Assembly (NCBI GenBank): GCA_903919315.1
Contig: CAIXHP010000059.1
Coordinates: 1-58,165, forward strand
Direction: 5' to 3'
Length of the DNA stretch: 58,165 nt
Origin: an uncultured Pseudomonadota bacterium
GTDB lineage: Bacteria > Pseudomonadota > Alphaproteobacteria > UBA9219
Under the pieces are notes generated by a model that did no database searches, was not told the DNA's origin, and saw only the letters and a program-made list of their open reading frames with translations. The position numbers and the translations under genes are program-made. Shown here piece after piece: positions 16,802 through 24,689 of the stretch (positions are counted from its first letter, which is position 1; the number at the start of each line of letters is the position of its first letter).

Positions 16802-19216
16802 TCATGATGCAGAGGCCTGCGCGGCGGACAAAAGGTTGCGGTAGCGCCGCCAGCCCAATTCCACCAACTTTTCCAGAAAAGCGCGCGGCGACAACGGCGG
16901 CTGTTCCGCCAGCGCTTGATGGAAAATGACGGTCGAAGCGGTGAGGCCAGGCAGGCTGTTCGCTTCGATCAGCATAGTCTGATTTGTCTGCACATTGAAG
17001 AAAATATCGAGCCGCGCATAGCCCTCGATCCCCAATGCTTTCGCTGCCGACACGATCTTTGTTTTGATAAGCTCCGCCTGCTGGGCGGAGAGGATGTCGG
17101 CGGGCGGCGGGGTCAGATTAACGCCTGTGCCGCCCTGAAACTTCTCTTCCAGCGACAGCACGCCGCTCTGCGCCACCGTGATGCTGGGCGAAAGGGCATG
17201 ATAGCGTCCGTCTTCCTCCATCACGCCGACGGTCAGTTCGACCCAGCCGGTGTTGCGGCTGTAGCGCAGTTCTTGCCGTTCCAGATGAATGTCGTCGGTG
17301 ACGATGAACGGTTCCATGAGCAGGATATCGGCGCTGAGCGGCAGTTCGACCGCGCCCGCGTGGTGCTTGAGGCTCCCCGGGGGCAGAAGCGGTTCACGCT
17401 TCTGCAAGGCGCGGAGGAACGTCAGCAACTCCGCCGCCGAAGCCAACCGCGCCACGCCTGCCGAACAGCCGTCGCTTCCGGGCTTGATGAGCAGATCGTG
17501 GCTTTGCAAACGGCGCTCGGCATCGGCCCAGAACGCGGCGCAGCCTTCGGGCGTGACCGTGACGGTGTTTAGCGTGAAGCTCAGCTTTGGCGCGGCGATC
17601 AGGCCGGACTCGCCTAAGGCGCGGATAACTTTGCCGGTCGCGTCCTTGTCCATGCAGAGTTTAGATGCGGTGGGGCCGGAGCCGTTGTGCGGCACGCCGT
17701 GGCGTTCCAGCAAGGCTTGCAACGTCCCGTCCTCGCCCGCGCCGCCATGCAGCGCGAGAAAGACAAAGGCATCGTCCCGCTTTGCCTGCGCGCAAAACGC
17801 CTCAAGGCTCATGCGTTCCGGTAAATCCGCCGTGGTGGCCATCGACGGTAAGCCGAGGCGCTGCCGCAGCGGCGGGACGAGCGTTTGGAGCCGTGCCGCG
17901 ACGCTGGCGGCCTCCTCGCAGTGGAACAAAATTTCTTCGACGGTGTGGTTCAGTGTGTAGGCATAGGGCAAACGCCAAACCTGATCGTCGGGAGCGAGCA
18001 AATACGGCTCCGGCGCGTAACGCCAAGACGGGCGCAACTTGAGCCACACGTTGGTGCCGGACATTAGCGACACTTGCCGCTCCGCCGTCGTGCCGCCGAA
18101 CAGGACGCGCACAGGCGTGGCCGCGCTCTTCTCCGGCGGGACAAGCGGCGGAACCTTGATGCCATAGCGCGTGGCGGCATGCGTGACGATCTGGCGCAGG
18201 ATGTCGCCGTGGGTCAGGCCGATGCGGCTGGCCTGATGGAACAAAAAGCTGTTCTGCTCCATGCCGGAAATAGGATTGAAGTCCGAGAAGATGACGCGCC
18301 CGTCCGCCAGCCACCAGCCGTCGAGCCGCGCGAAATCGCGCATGCCGAAAAATTCGAACAACACTTCGGCGGCGCGTTGGATGGCGGCGATGATTTCGTC
18401 CGGAAAGCGCGGCGGGCAGTGATAGGCGACGTGGCAGGTTGGCAGGTATTTGTGGCGAAAGCTGAAAATGCCGCCTTCGCCGCCCTGAAGCTCGATCTCG
18501 GTGGGCAACAGCGCGACGGGCTTGTCGTCATGGCCTTGAAGCGTCAGCACGGTGAATTCGCGGCCCTCGCAATAAGGCTCGATCATGGCGGCGGGGCTGA
18601 ACTGGCGGGCGAACAGCTCACGGACTTTCTCCAGCGCCTCTTCGGGCGTGTAAACCGTCGCGATGCCGAGACTGGAGCCTCCCGCCGTCGGTTTGACCAC
18701 CGCCTTATGCAAATGATGTTCGGCGAAAAACGCGCTGAGCTTGGCTTCCATCACGTCAAAGCGGTCGGTTTCCTGCACGAGACAATGGGGCAGGGGGGCA
18801 AAGCCGTGGTGCGCCAGTTGGGTGTTGGCTTTCGCTTTGTCGAACATCATCGCGCAGCTTTGGCTGGACGATCCGACAAAGGGAATGCCGTGACGCTCCA
18901 ACAGGCCTTGCAATTCTCCGTCCTCGCCGAACGCGCCATGGATGGCGGGGAACACCAGATCGACCTTGCGGCAGGCGGCGATGAACGCTTCTTCGGACAA
19001 AGGTTGCGCCGTGTGCGCCAGCTTAAAGTCGAAATCCGACGGCGTGTTGGAATACATCTGCGCGGGCGAGAGCTGGTAAAAGCGTTTCTGCGCGTCGCAG
19101 AAAAACGGCACGATCTCCCATTCCAGCGGCGACAGATGATCCAGCAGCGACCGCGCCGAATTCAACGAAATACCCCGCTCCGCCGAGGGGCCACCGCAAA
19201 TGACGGCTAAACGCAT
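16802..19216 (-). CDS. ddl: Tandem (double-domain) D-alanine--D-alanine ligase
   Basis: 804 residues against about 300-370 for ordinary Ddl. Two complete Ddl/ATP-grasp units follow one another. Unit 1 (about 1-362) has CGGPSAERGISL, HGAFGEDGELQGLLERHG, VVKPTAGGSSLGI and a metal motif changed to SDFNP (D312, N314). Unit 2 (about 368-804) has FGGTTAERQVSL, LHGGAGEDGTLQALLERHG, LIKPGSDGCSAGV and the canonical IEANSLPGLT (E751, N753). Position upstream of ftsQ-ftsA is the usual dcw place for ddl. The ATG at 19216 follows aaggaga. Unit 2 looks fully catalytic; unit 1 may be altered in substrate or activity. Confidence 0.88.
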   Translation of the reverse strand: MRLAVICGGPSAERGISLNSARSLLDHLSPLEWEIVPFFCDAQKRFYQLSPAQMYSNTPSDFDFKLAHTAQPLSEEAFIAACRKVDLVFPAIHGAFGEDGELQGLLERHGIPFVGSSSQSCAMMFDKAKANTQLAHHGFAPLPHCLVQETDRFDVMEAKLSAFFAEHHLHKAVVKPTAGGSSLGIATVYTPEEALEKVRELFARQFSPAAMIEPYCEGREFTVLTLQGHDDKPVALLPTEIELQGGEGGIFSFRHKYLPTCHVAYHCPPRFPDEIIAAIQRAAEVLFEFFGMRDFARLDGWWLADGRVIFSDFNPISGMEQNSFLFHQASRIGLTHGDILRQIVTHAATRYGIKVPPLVPPEKSAATPVRVLFGGTTAERQVSLMSGTNVWLKLRPSWRYAPEPYLLAPDDQVWRLPYAYTLNHTVEEILFHCEEAASVAARLQTLVPPLRQRLGLPSMATTADLPERMSLEAFCAQAKRDDAFVFLALHGGAGEDGTLQALLERHGVPHNGSGPTASKLCMDKDATGKVIRALGESGLIAAPKLSFTLNTVTVTPEGCAAFWADAERRLQSHDLLIKPGSDGCSAGVARLASAAELLTFLRALQKREPLLPPGSLKHHAGAVELPLSADILLMEPFIVTDDIHLERQELRYSRNTGWVELTVGVMEEDGRYHALSPSITVAQSGVLSLEEKFQGGTGVNLTPPPADILSAQQAELIKTKIVSAAKALGIEGYARLDIFFNVQTNQTMLIEANSLPGLTASTVIFHQALAEQPPLSPRAFLEKLVELGWRRYRNLLSAAQASAS

Positions 19217-19261
19217 GTTAGTCTCCTTGTTTCGGAAATCTTGATACCACAAAATGCCGCT

Positions 19262-19310
19262 GTACCCTACCCCCTGCCTCTCGTGGAGCGGATCAGGGAG
19301 GGGGGCGTTT
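19262..19310. repeat. Diverged copy of the C/G-rich palindromic element
   Basis: Reads as C-rich then G-rich halves around CTCGTGGAG, resembling the element at 16571 but with several mismatches. It lies upstream of the ddl start. Confidence 0.55.
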
Positions 19311-19371
19311 CTAGGTCTTGCACAGAAATTTGCCGCGTGAAGCAGCGGTTAGGCGGCCGTCGCAGGCGACG

Positions 19372-19443
19372 TTAAGTCAGATCGTGGAGTCGGCGGCGGC
19401 GTGGCATGGTTCCGCAGCGTATGGCCGTTGTTGGATAAAATGA
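19372..19443 (+). pseudogene. Duplicated 3' tail of galE (24 codons)
   Basis: These 72 bases match galE 11559-11630 in frame, including the stop: the fragment reads LSQIVESAAAWHGSA then diverges to AYGRCWIK and stop. There is no galE sequence upstream of it here. It is followed, as at galE, by a palindromic element with a T run. It is a gene-tail duplication, not an expressed gene. Confidence 0.8.
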
Positions 19444-19464
19444 TCATAAAGTAGAAACCAAACG

Positions 19465-19546
19465 GGATCCGCTGCCTTCGCGGGGATGACGGTGTTTTTT
19501 TTGGATTTCAATCCTCTATCGTCATGCTCGCGAACGAAGGATCAGA
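19465..19546. repeat. Inverted pair of GTCATCCCCGCGAAGG-type repeats
   Basis: 19465-19490 is the reverse complement form of GTCATCCCCGCGAAGG..GGATCC, and 19521-19546 (CGTCATGCTCGCGAACGAAGG) is a related copy in the other orientation. Together they form a long imperfect hairpin that reaches the fliE stop at 19542. A T run at about 19495-19502 lies inside. It may terminate transcription. Confidence 0.6.
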
Positions 19547-19865
19547 TCGGCATGCGGATGATGTCTTGGTAGGCACCGATGACTTTGTCGCGGATGGCGG
19601 TGACGGTTTGCATCATCATTTCGGCGTTGCCGACGGCGAGGACGACTTCTTGCAGATTGGCTTTTCCGGCGGCTCCGGCGGCGGCGGCTTTTTCGCCTTC
19701 CTTGATCGCCTTGACCCCGTCGCCGATGAAAGTTTGCAGCGTGTCGGAGAAGCTGCCCATACCTCCGGCTTCGCCGGTGCCCTCGGTTTTCTTTTTGCCT
19801 CCGACCAAGGCTCCTTCGCTCGATTGCTGATAGGCGGCGAGCGCTCCGGCGACGTTGACGACCAT
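19542..19865 (-). CDS. fliE: Flagellar hook-basal body protein FliE
   Basis: Connects the MS ring to the proximal rod. The 107 residues end in the conserved FliE C-terminal region (NLQEVVLAVGNAEMMMQTVTAIRDKVIGAYQDIIRMPI), with the expected length and helical character. Last gene of flgB-flgC-fliE, 11 bp after flgC. No further flagellar genes follow in the window. Confidence 0.93.
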   Translation of the reverse strand: MVVNVAGALAAYQQSSEGALVGGKKKTEGTGEAGGMGSFSDTLQTFIGDGVKAIKEGEKAAAAGAAGKANLQEVVLAVGNAEMMMQTVTAIRDKVIGAYQDIIRMPI

Positions 19866-19876
19866 GGTTTTGCTCC

Positions 19877-20296
19877 TTAGGTGCGGATCAGATCGAGGGT
19901 GCGCAGGATCATGGCCCGCGCCGCTTCGATCACATTCAGGTTGGCGTCGTATGAGCGCTGCGCCTCGCGCATGTCCATGCTCTCCATGATTGGGCGAACG
20001 TTCGGCGTTTGCACATAGCCCTGCGCGTCGGCGGCGGGGTGTGATGGGTCGTACTTTTTGATAAAGGCGCTTTTGTCCGCGCGGATACCCGACACTTTGA
20101 CTTCGTAGGCACCCAGCGCACGGTCGAATTCGTTGCGAAAGCTGACCACTTGGCGCTGGTAGGGCTTTTGGCCGGGGCTGGACGGAGTCGTGCCCGCGTT
20201 GGCGATGTTTTCGGCCACGACCTTCATGCGCGTGGACTGGGCCTGAAGCCCGGAGTTCGCGATTGAAAAGATGTTGGTCAGGTCGGAGGATGACAT
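19877..20296 (-). CDS. flgC: Flagellar basal-body rod protein FlgC
   Basis: Proximal rod subunit. The 139 residues show the rod/hook N-terminal motif (IANSGLQAQSTRMKVVAENIANAGT) and the C-terminal coiled segment with NVRPIMESMDMREAQRSYDA, NLNVIEAARAMILRTLDL. Follows flgB on the same strand with 35 bp between; a ggagcc-type ribosome-binding site precedes its ATG. Confidence 0.96.
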   Translation of the reverse strand: MSSSDLTNIFSIANSGLQAQSTRMKVVAENIANAGTTPSSPGQKPYQRQVVSFRNEFDRALGAYEVKVSGIRADKSAFIKKYDPSHPAADAQGYVQTPNVRPIMESMDMREAQRSYDANLNVIEAARAMILRTLDLIRT

Positions 20297-20331
20297 GCCG
20301 GAGGCTCCTTAAGGCTTAATCCGTTGGCCGG

Positions 20332-20730
20332 TTATTTGCCGATGGCCGTGCGGTATAGGCCCATGAATTTGTGAAAGACGGCGGTGATGGTTTGATAGTC
20401 GAGCGCTGTTTTGGACACTTCCATCATTTGTTGTTCCAATTCCACGGCGTTGCCGGAGGGAACCGTTTCGAAGCTGTTCATTTTCTTTGATGCCGCGTTG
20501 ACTCCGGCCATCGAGGCCGGGACGATGTGGCTGACGTTGGTCACTTTCATGCCGGGGCCGCCATGGGCTTCGCGCAGCGCGTCGGTGAACGAGAAGGGGG
20601 CGAGGTCGCGGGCTTTGTAGTTCGGCGTGTCGGCGTTGGCGACATTCTGCGCCAGCACGGATTGGCGCTGGCCCAGATACGCCATCTTGCTTTTCATAAG
20701 CCGGACAAACCCGGTGTCGGTGAAGCCCAT
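20332..20730 (-). CDS. flgB: Flagellar basal-body rod protein FlgB
   Basis: Proximal rod subunit and first gene of the cluster. From the ATG at 20730 the protein is 132 residues with SVLAQNVANADTPNYKARDL, the classic rod ANxxTP motif, and the C-terminal EVSKTALDYQTITAVFHKFM. Upstream in-frame residues are not conserved and a gagg site precedes the chosen ATG. The divergent transketolase gene starts 224 bp away. Confidence 0.95.
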   Translation of the reverse strand: MGFTDTGFVRLMKSKMAYLGQRQSVLAQNVANADTPNYKARDLAPFSFTDALREAHGGPGMKVTNVSHIVPASMAGVNAASKKMNSFETVPSGNAVELEQQMMEVSKTALDYQTITAVFHKFMGLYRTAIGK

Positions 20731-20953
20731 GCGATGATCCTCTTGCGGCGCGGGAGTCTCTGTGTGCGGACGGCTCGGAAAACAACCCAATCATACTGTG
20801 GGGGGGCGATTCTTAACAAGTGGTTAATTCGTTAACGTGGGGGCCATTCGAGGCGATGGGAAAGTTTCGCGCGCCTGCCTGTTGCGCTTGCCTTGGCACG
20901 GCAAACCCGGCATTTTGCAGCCTGCATTTCACATATTCTTTGGGGTTTTCGCT

Positions 20954-22942
20954 ATGACCGTTTCCGCGTCCGTTGATCCGATGCATGCCAAAATGGCTAA
21001 TGCTATCCGCGCCCTTGCTATGGACGGGGTCGAGAAGGCGAAGTCGGGGCATCCGGGTATGCCGATGGGGACGGCGGATATCGCCACGGTGCTGTGGCGG
21101 CAGTTTTTGCGTTTCGATCCCACGAACCCGCGTTGGCCTGATCGCGACCGTTTCATTCTGTCGGCGGGGCATGGTTCGATGCTGCTGTATGCGCTCGGCT
21201 ATCTGACCGGCTTTCCCAAGATGACGCTGGAGGATCTGAAGAAATTCCGCCAACTCGGCAGCGTGACACCCGGCCATCCCGAACATGATCTCGATAGCGG
21301 CGCGGAGACGACCACCGGGCCGTTGGGGCAGGGCTTTTCCAACAGCGTCGGTTTTGCGTTGGCCGAGCGGATTTTGAACGCGCGTTTCGGCGACGATCTG
21401 GTTGATCACCGTACCTTTGTCATCGCCTCGGACGGCGATTTGATGGAGGGCATCAGCCACGAAGCGGCCTCGCTCGCGGGGCATATGAAGCTGGGGCAGC
21501 TCGTTGTCTATTACGACGACAACAAGATTTCCATCGACGGGCCTACGTCGATGTCCTTTACCGAAGACGTGCAGGCGCGGTTCCGCGCCTATGGCTGGCA
21601 TGTGCAGGCGGTGGACGGGCATGATCCCGTCGCGATTGCCAAGGCGACCGAGGCGGCTTTGGCCGTGACGGATCAGCCTTCGTTGATCGCGTGCCGCACG
21701 GTGATCGGGTTCGGCGCACCGAACAAGCAAGGCACGTCCGGTTGCCACGGCTCGCCCTTGGGCGCGGACGAGGTTGCGGCGGCGCGTAAGCAATTGGGGT
21801 GGGATTCTCCGGCGTTCGTCGTTCCCGACGACATTTTGAGCGCATGGCGCGCGGCGGGCGCGAAGGGCGCGACGTTGAGCGGAGCTTGGGCAAAACGCCG
21901 CGACGCTTCGGCGCAGGGCGGCGCGTTTGATCGCGCGATGGCGGGCGCTTTGCCGGTGGGTTTCGACGAAGCTCTTGCCAAGCTGAAGCTGAAGATCGCG
22001 ACGGAAAAGCCTAAGCACGCCACGCGCCAATCGTCCGGCACGGTGCTGGAGGCGTTGCTCCCGCTCATGCCGGAGCTGATCGGCGGCTCGGCGGATTTGA
22101 CGCCTTCGAACAATACGCAGGTGAAGGGCTTTGGCCCCATCACGGCCCCCGCTTACAAGGGCAGCTATGTCCATTGGGGCGTGCGCGAACATGGCATGGC
22201 GGCGGCGATGAACGGCATGGCGCTGCATGGCGGCGTGATTCCCTATGGCGGCACGTTTATGCAATTCGCGGATTATTGCCGTCCCTCCATCCGGCTCGCG
22301 GCGTTGATGAAGCAGCGCGTGGTGTTTGTGATGACACATGACAGCATCGGTCTTGGCGAAGACGGCCCGACGCATCAGCCGGTCGAGCATCTTGCGGCGC
22401 TGCGCGCTATTCCGGGGTTGATGGTGTTCCGTCCTTGCGACGGGGTGGAGACGGCGGAAAGCTGGCAGATCGCGTTGCAGACCACGGATGCGCCGAGCCT
22501 GTTGGCTCTGTCGCGTCAGGGCTTGCCGACGGTGCGTGACGGCGACGCCGCGAATCTCACCGCTTGCGGCGGCTATGTGCTGGCCGGAAAGGACGAGGCG
22601 CGGCAGGTTACGTTGCTGGCGACCGGGTCGGAAGTGATGCTGGCGCTGGAAGCGCGCGAGGCCTTAAAGAAAGACGGTATCAACGCCGCCGTGGTGTCCC
22701 TGCCGTGCTGGGAATTATTCGACGCGCAGAGCGAAGCCTATCGCCGCGAGGTGCTGGGCGCCGCGCCGCGCGTGGCGGTCGAAGCGGGCCTCCGCATGGG
22801 CTGGGATCGTTACCTCGGCGAACGCGGCGCGTTCATCGGCATGACCGGCTTTGGCGCTTCAGCCCCGGCGGAGCAACTCTACAAACACTTCGGGATTACG
22901 ACCGACGCGGTCGTGGCGGCGGCGAGGAAGCTGGTGGGCTGA
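20954..22942 (+). CDS. tkt: Transketolase
   Basis: Thiamine-diphosphate enzyme of the non-oxidative pentose phosphate and Calvin-type pathways. The 662 residues, from the ATG at 20954, show [39 protein letters not shown], the ThDP motif [18 protein letters not shown]...NKIS, and the pyrimidine-domain segment [22 protein letters not shown]. Standard family length. An upstream in-frame extension of 39 residues lacks conservation. Stands alone on the plus strand before a repeat-rich spacer. Confidence 0.97.
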   Translation: MTVSASVDPMHAKMANAIRALAMDGVEKAKSGHPGMPMGTADIATVLWRQFLRFDPTNPRWPDRDRFILSAGHGSMLLYALGYLTGFPKMTLEDLKKFRQLGSVTPGHPEHDLDSGAETTTGPLGQGFSNSVGFALAERILNARFGDDLVDHRTFVIASDGDLMEGISHEAASLAGHMKLGQLVVYYDDNKISIDGPTSMSFTEDVQARFRAYGWHVQAVDGHDPVAIAKATEAALAVTDQPSLIACRTVIGFGAPNKQGTSGCHGSPLGADEVAAARKQLGWDSPAFVVPDDILSAWRAAGAKGATLSGAWAKRRDASAQGGAFDRAMAGALPVGFDEALAKLKLKIATEKPKHATRQSSGTVLEALLPLMPELIGGSADLTPSNNTQVKGFGPITAPAYKGSYVHWGVREHGMAAAMNGMALHGGVIPYGGTFMQFADYCRPSIRLAALMKQRVVFVMTHDSIGLGEDGPTHQPVEHLAALRAIPGLMVFRPCDGVETAESWQIALQTTDAPSLLALSRQGLPTVRDGDAANLTACGGYVLAGKDEARQVTLLATGSEVMLALEAREALKKDGINAAVVSLPCWELFDAQSEAYRREVLGAAPRVAVEAGLRMGWDRYLGERGAFIGMTGFGASAPAEQLYKHFGITTDAVVAAARKLVG

Positions 22943-23163
22943 AGGGGGCAAACAGTTAGGAAGCGCCCCTCTGAATCCCTCCCCCCTTGAGGGGGAGGCT
23001 AGGTGGGGGGTGGGTTCCGCTGGGCACTACGTCGCAAGTCTGGCGCATACGGGACAGGACCCCCCACCCAACCCTCCCCCTCAAGGGGGGAGGGCTTTCG
23101 TTGTGTTTACTCCCTCGCGCTCAGCTCCAGCCGAACCCCAACTCTCTATCCAAGTGGCTTTTG
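22943..23163. repeat. Repeat-rich spacer with inverted palindromic elements
   Basis: Arms at 22977-23014 and 23060-23094 are near inverted copies of the C/G-rich palindromic element; the second forms CCCTCCCCCTCAAGGGGGGAGGG. No gene seen. The part from about 23050 to 23163 is a diverged copy of 23998-24116 and is directly joined to the duplicated gene tail at 23164. Confidence 0.75.
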
Positions 23164-23292
23164 TTACGGTTGGGTGCTGTTTGATAGCCAGTCGATTTCG
23201 GCTTTGAGGTGGATGTTTGTGGCGGACAGGGCGGTGGGGTTGGTTCGTTCGAGGCTTAGGTGTTTGAGCGCGGCGCGGCCGGGGAGGGTTTG
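23164..23292 (-). pseudogene. Duplicated 3' tail of the GspM/PilO-like gene
   Basis: Matches the 3' end of the gene at 24117-24689 (24117-24245) almost base for base, encoding TLPGRAALKHLSLERTNP... to the shared stop at 23164-23166. Homology ends abruptly at 23292. There is no start or N-terminal part, so it is a truncated copy. Confidence 0.85.
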
Positions 23293-23335
23293 CTTTGGTT
23301 TGCCTCTGCGTGGGCCATGGACATGCAGAACTTAA

Positions 23336-23836
23336 TCAGGATTTAAGGGATGGGGTCTCTTGCCTCAATTCATGAAAACTTACTCCATAGGCGTCTCCGC
23401 TTTCGGGAGGGGTAATCACTGAAACCTTGAAACGGCGTGTTGGGTAAAGGAGGGCCAAACGACCGCGCCATGCTTCGGCTACACATTCAGCAAAAAGTTT
23501 ATCGTCTTCGTCCGTAAGATGATCTCCCGCCTTCACAGAACCCCAGATATATGATGTCTCAACGTAGTTAAAGCTGTCTTCAAGTTCGTGCAGGGGATTC
23601 TTTTTTTCGTTTTTTGCTTCTATGAAGGATTTTGGAAACTCTTCGGCATTAAGGACAAAAAAAGTCTGCAAAATACTGCCTTCAACCTCTACAAACTCGG
23701 GCAAATATAATAGGGCATAGAGCAGAGCCGTGCGCTCCTCGCCGTTTACCCATACTGGAGCGGAAGCTGTAGTGTAAGGGGCAAGGTCGGGGGATGGATA
23801 AAGTCTATTCATTGCAGCCAAGAGTTTCTTCAACAT
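23336..23836 (-). CDS. Unknown protein in an AT-richer insert
   Basis: 166 residues, ATG at 23836 after a gagg ribosome-binding site. Sequence is acidic and soluble, with no signal peptide or transmembrane segment: it contains VWVNGEERTALLYALLYLPE, NYVETSYIWGSVKAGDHLTD and LFAECVAEAWRGRLALLYP, which suggest a compact alpha/beta protein. I do not recognise the family. Base composition is clearly more AT-rich than its surroundings, and it is flanked by two copies of a roughly 250-bp segment (about 23040-23292 and 23988-24245), so it looks like acquired DNA between direct repeats. Confidence 0.65.
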   Translation of the reverse strand: MLKKLLAAMNRLYPSPDLAPYTTASAPVWVNGEERTALLYALLYLPEFVEVEGSILQTFFVLNAEEFPKSFIEAKNEKKNPLHELEDSFNYVETSYIWGSVKAGDHLTDEDDKLFAECVAEAWRGRLALLYPTRRFKVSVITPPESGDAYGVSFHELRQETPSLKS

Positions 23837-23987
23837 GTTGATTCCTCAATTTCAGTATAAAGAACTTCGAGTGCGTATCGTGCCTAGAAGTGCTCTCATG
23901 AAAAATAGTTGTCAATTCTTGCCTTGTTGATTCTGACTGAAGGGCGTGCGAGCACCAGCTGAATTTTGGTTTGTCCGAATGGGCGCT

Positions 23988-24116
23988 TACGGGACAGGAC
24001 CCCCCACCCAACCCTCCCCCTCAAGGGGGGAGGGCTTTTTTTGCGTTTACATCCCTCGCGCCCAGACCCAGTCGAACCCATTATCCAACCCTCTCCCCAA
24101 GGGGAGATGGCTTTTG
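23988..24116. repeat. Second copy of the repeat unit downstream of the GspM-like gene
   Basis: CGGGACAGGACCCCCCACCC and the following CCCTCCCCCTCAAGGGGGGAGGG are shared with 23050-23094. A further C-rich hairpin (CTCTCCCCAAGGGGAGA, 24091-24107) follows. With the adjoining gene tail it makes a direct repeat flanking the unknown gene. Confidence 0.75.
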
Positions 24117-24689
24117 TTAGGGTTGGGTGCTGTTTGATAGCCAGTCGATTTCGGCTTTGAGGTGGATGTTTGTGGCGGATAGGGCGGTGGGGTTGGTTCG
24201 TTCGAGGCTTAGGTGTTGGAGCGCGGCGCGGCCGGGGAGGGTTTGTTGCAGGCGTAGGAGAAAGCGGGTGGCGTCGTCGTCTTGCGGCGCTTCGGCTTCA
24301 AGCGTGAGGTGGCTTTGCGCGATGCCGTCCATGTCGCCGCCTTCCGGCGCGAAGTTTTGCTCCGGCGACAGCGTGTAGGTGAAGCGGCTTAGCCGCGAGG
24401 CGGTGGCGATCGGCTCAAGACGTGCCGCGATCTTGGCGCGGTCGGTGGGGGCCAGATATTTTTCCATGTCTTTGCTCGTGATCGTCCGGCTGAGCCTTTG
24501 CGCCGTCGCGGCATCGTCGCGCAACTGCATGAGGGATTGGCTGATGCGGGCGTGTTCCGCGTCCAGCGCTCGGCTTTCTTCGGCCATGCCGTTTCGGGCG
24601 TAGCGCAGCAGCGGATCGCTGGCCGCCGCCAACAGCAACGCCGCGCCTAGCGCCAGCAACCAACCATGGTGAGGGCGCAGCGCGTTCAT
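24117..24689 (-). CDS. GspM/PilO-like inner-membrane protein of a type II secretion or type IV pilus system
   Basis: 190 residues: a short cytoplasmic N-terminus, one transmembrane helix at about residues 10-28 (WLLALGAALLLAAAS), a coiled-coil stretch (ESRALDAEHARISQSLMQLR) and a small periplasmic ferredoxin-like domain ending in HLSLERTNP...LKAEIDW. This is the GspM/PilO layout. Its ATG overlaps the stop of the upstream GspL-like gene by 4 bp. Assignment rests on topology and context more than on motif identity. Its 3' end is duplicated at 23164-23292. Confidence 0.55.
   Translation of the reverse strand: MNALRPHHGWLLALGAALLLAAASDPLLRYARNGMAEESRALDAEHARISQSLMQLRDDAATAQRLSRTITSKDMEKYLAPTDRAKIAARLEPIATASRLSRFTYTLSPEQNFAPEGGDMDGIAQSHLTLEAEAPQDDDATRFLLRLQQTLPGRAALQHLSLERTNPTALSATNIHLKAEIDWLSNSTQP

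Noticed and set aside
20813-22390. 525-codon frame antisense to transketolase
   Set aside because: Arg/His-rich composition typical of shadow translation; transketolase is unambiguous.
22977-24110. CRISPR array suggested by repeated C/G-rich units
   Set aside because: Units are palindromic, irregularly spaced, in both orientations, lack uniform spacers and no cas gene is present.
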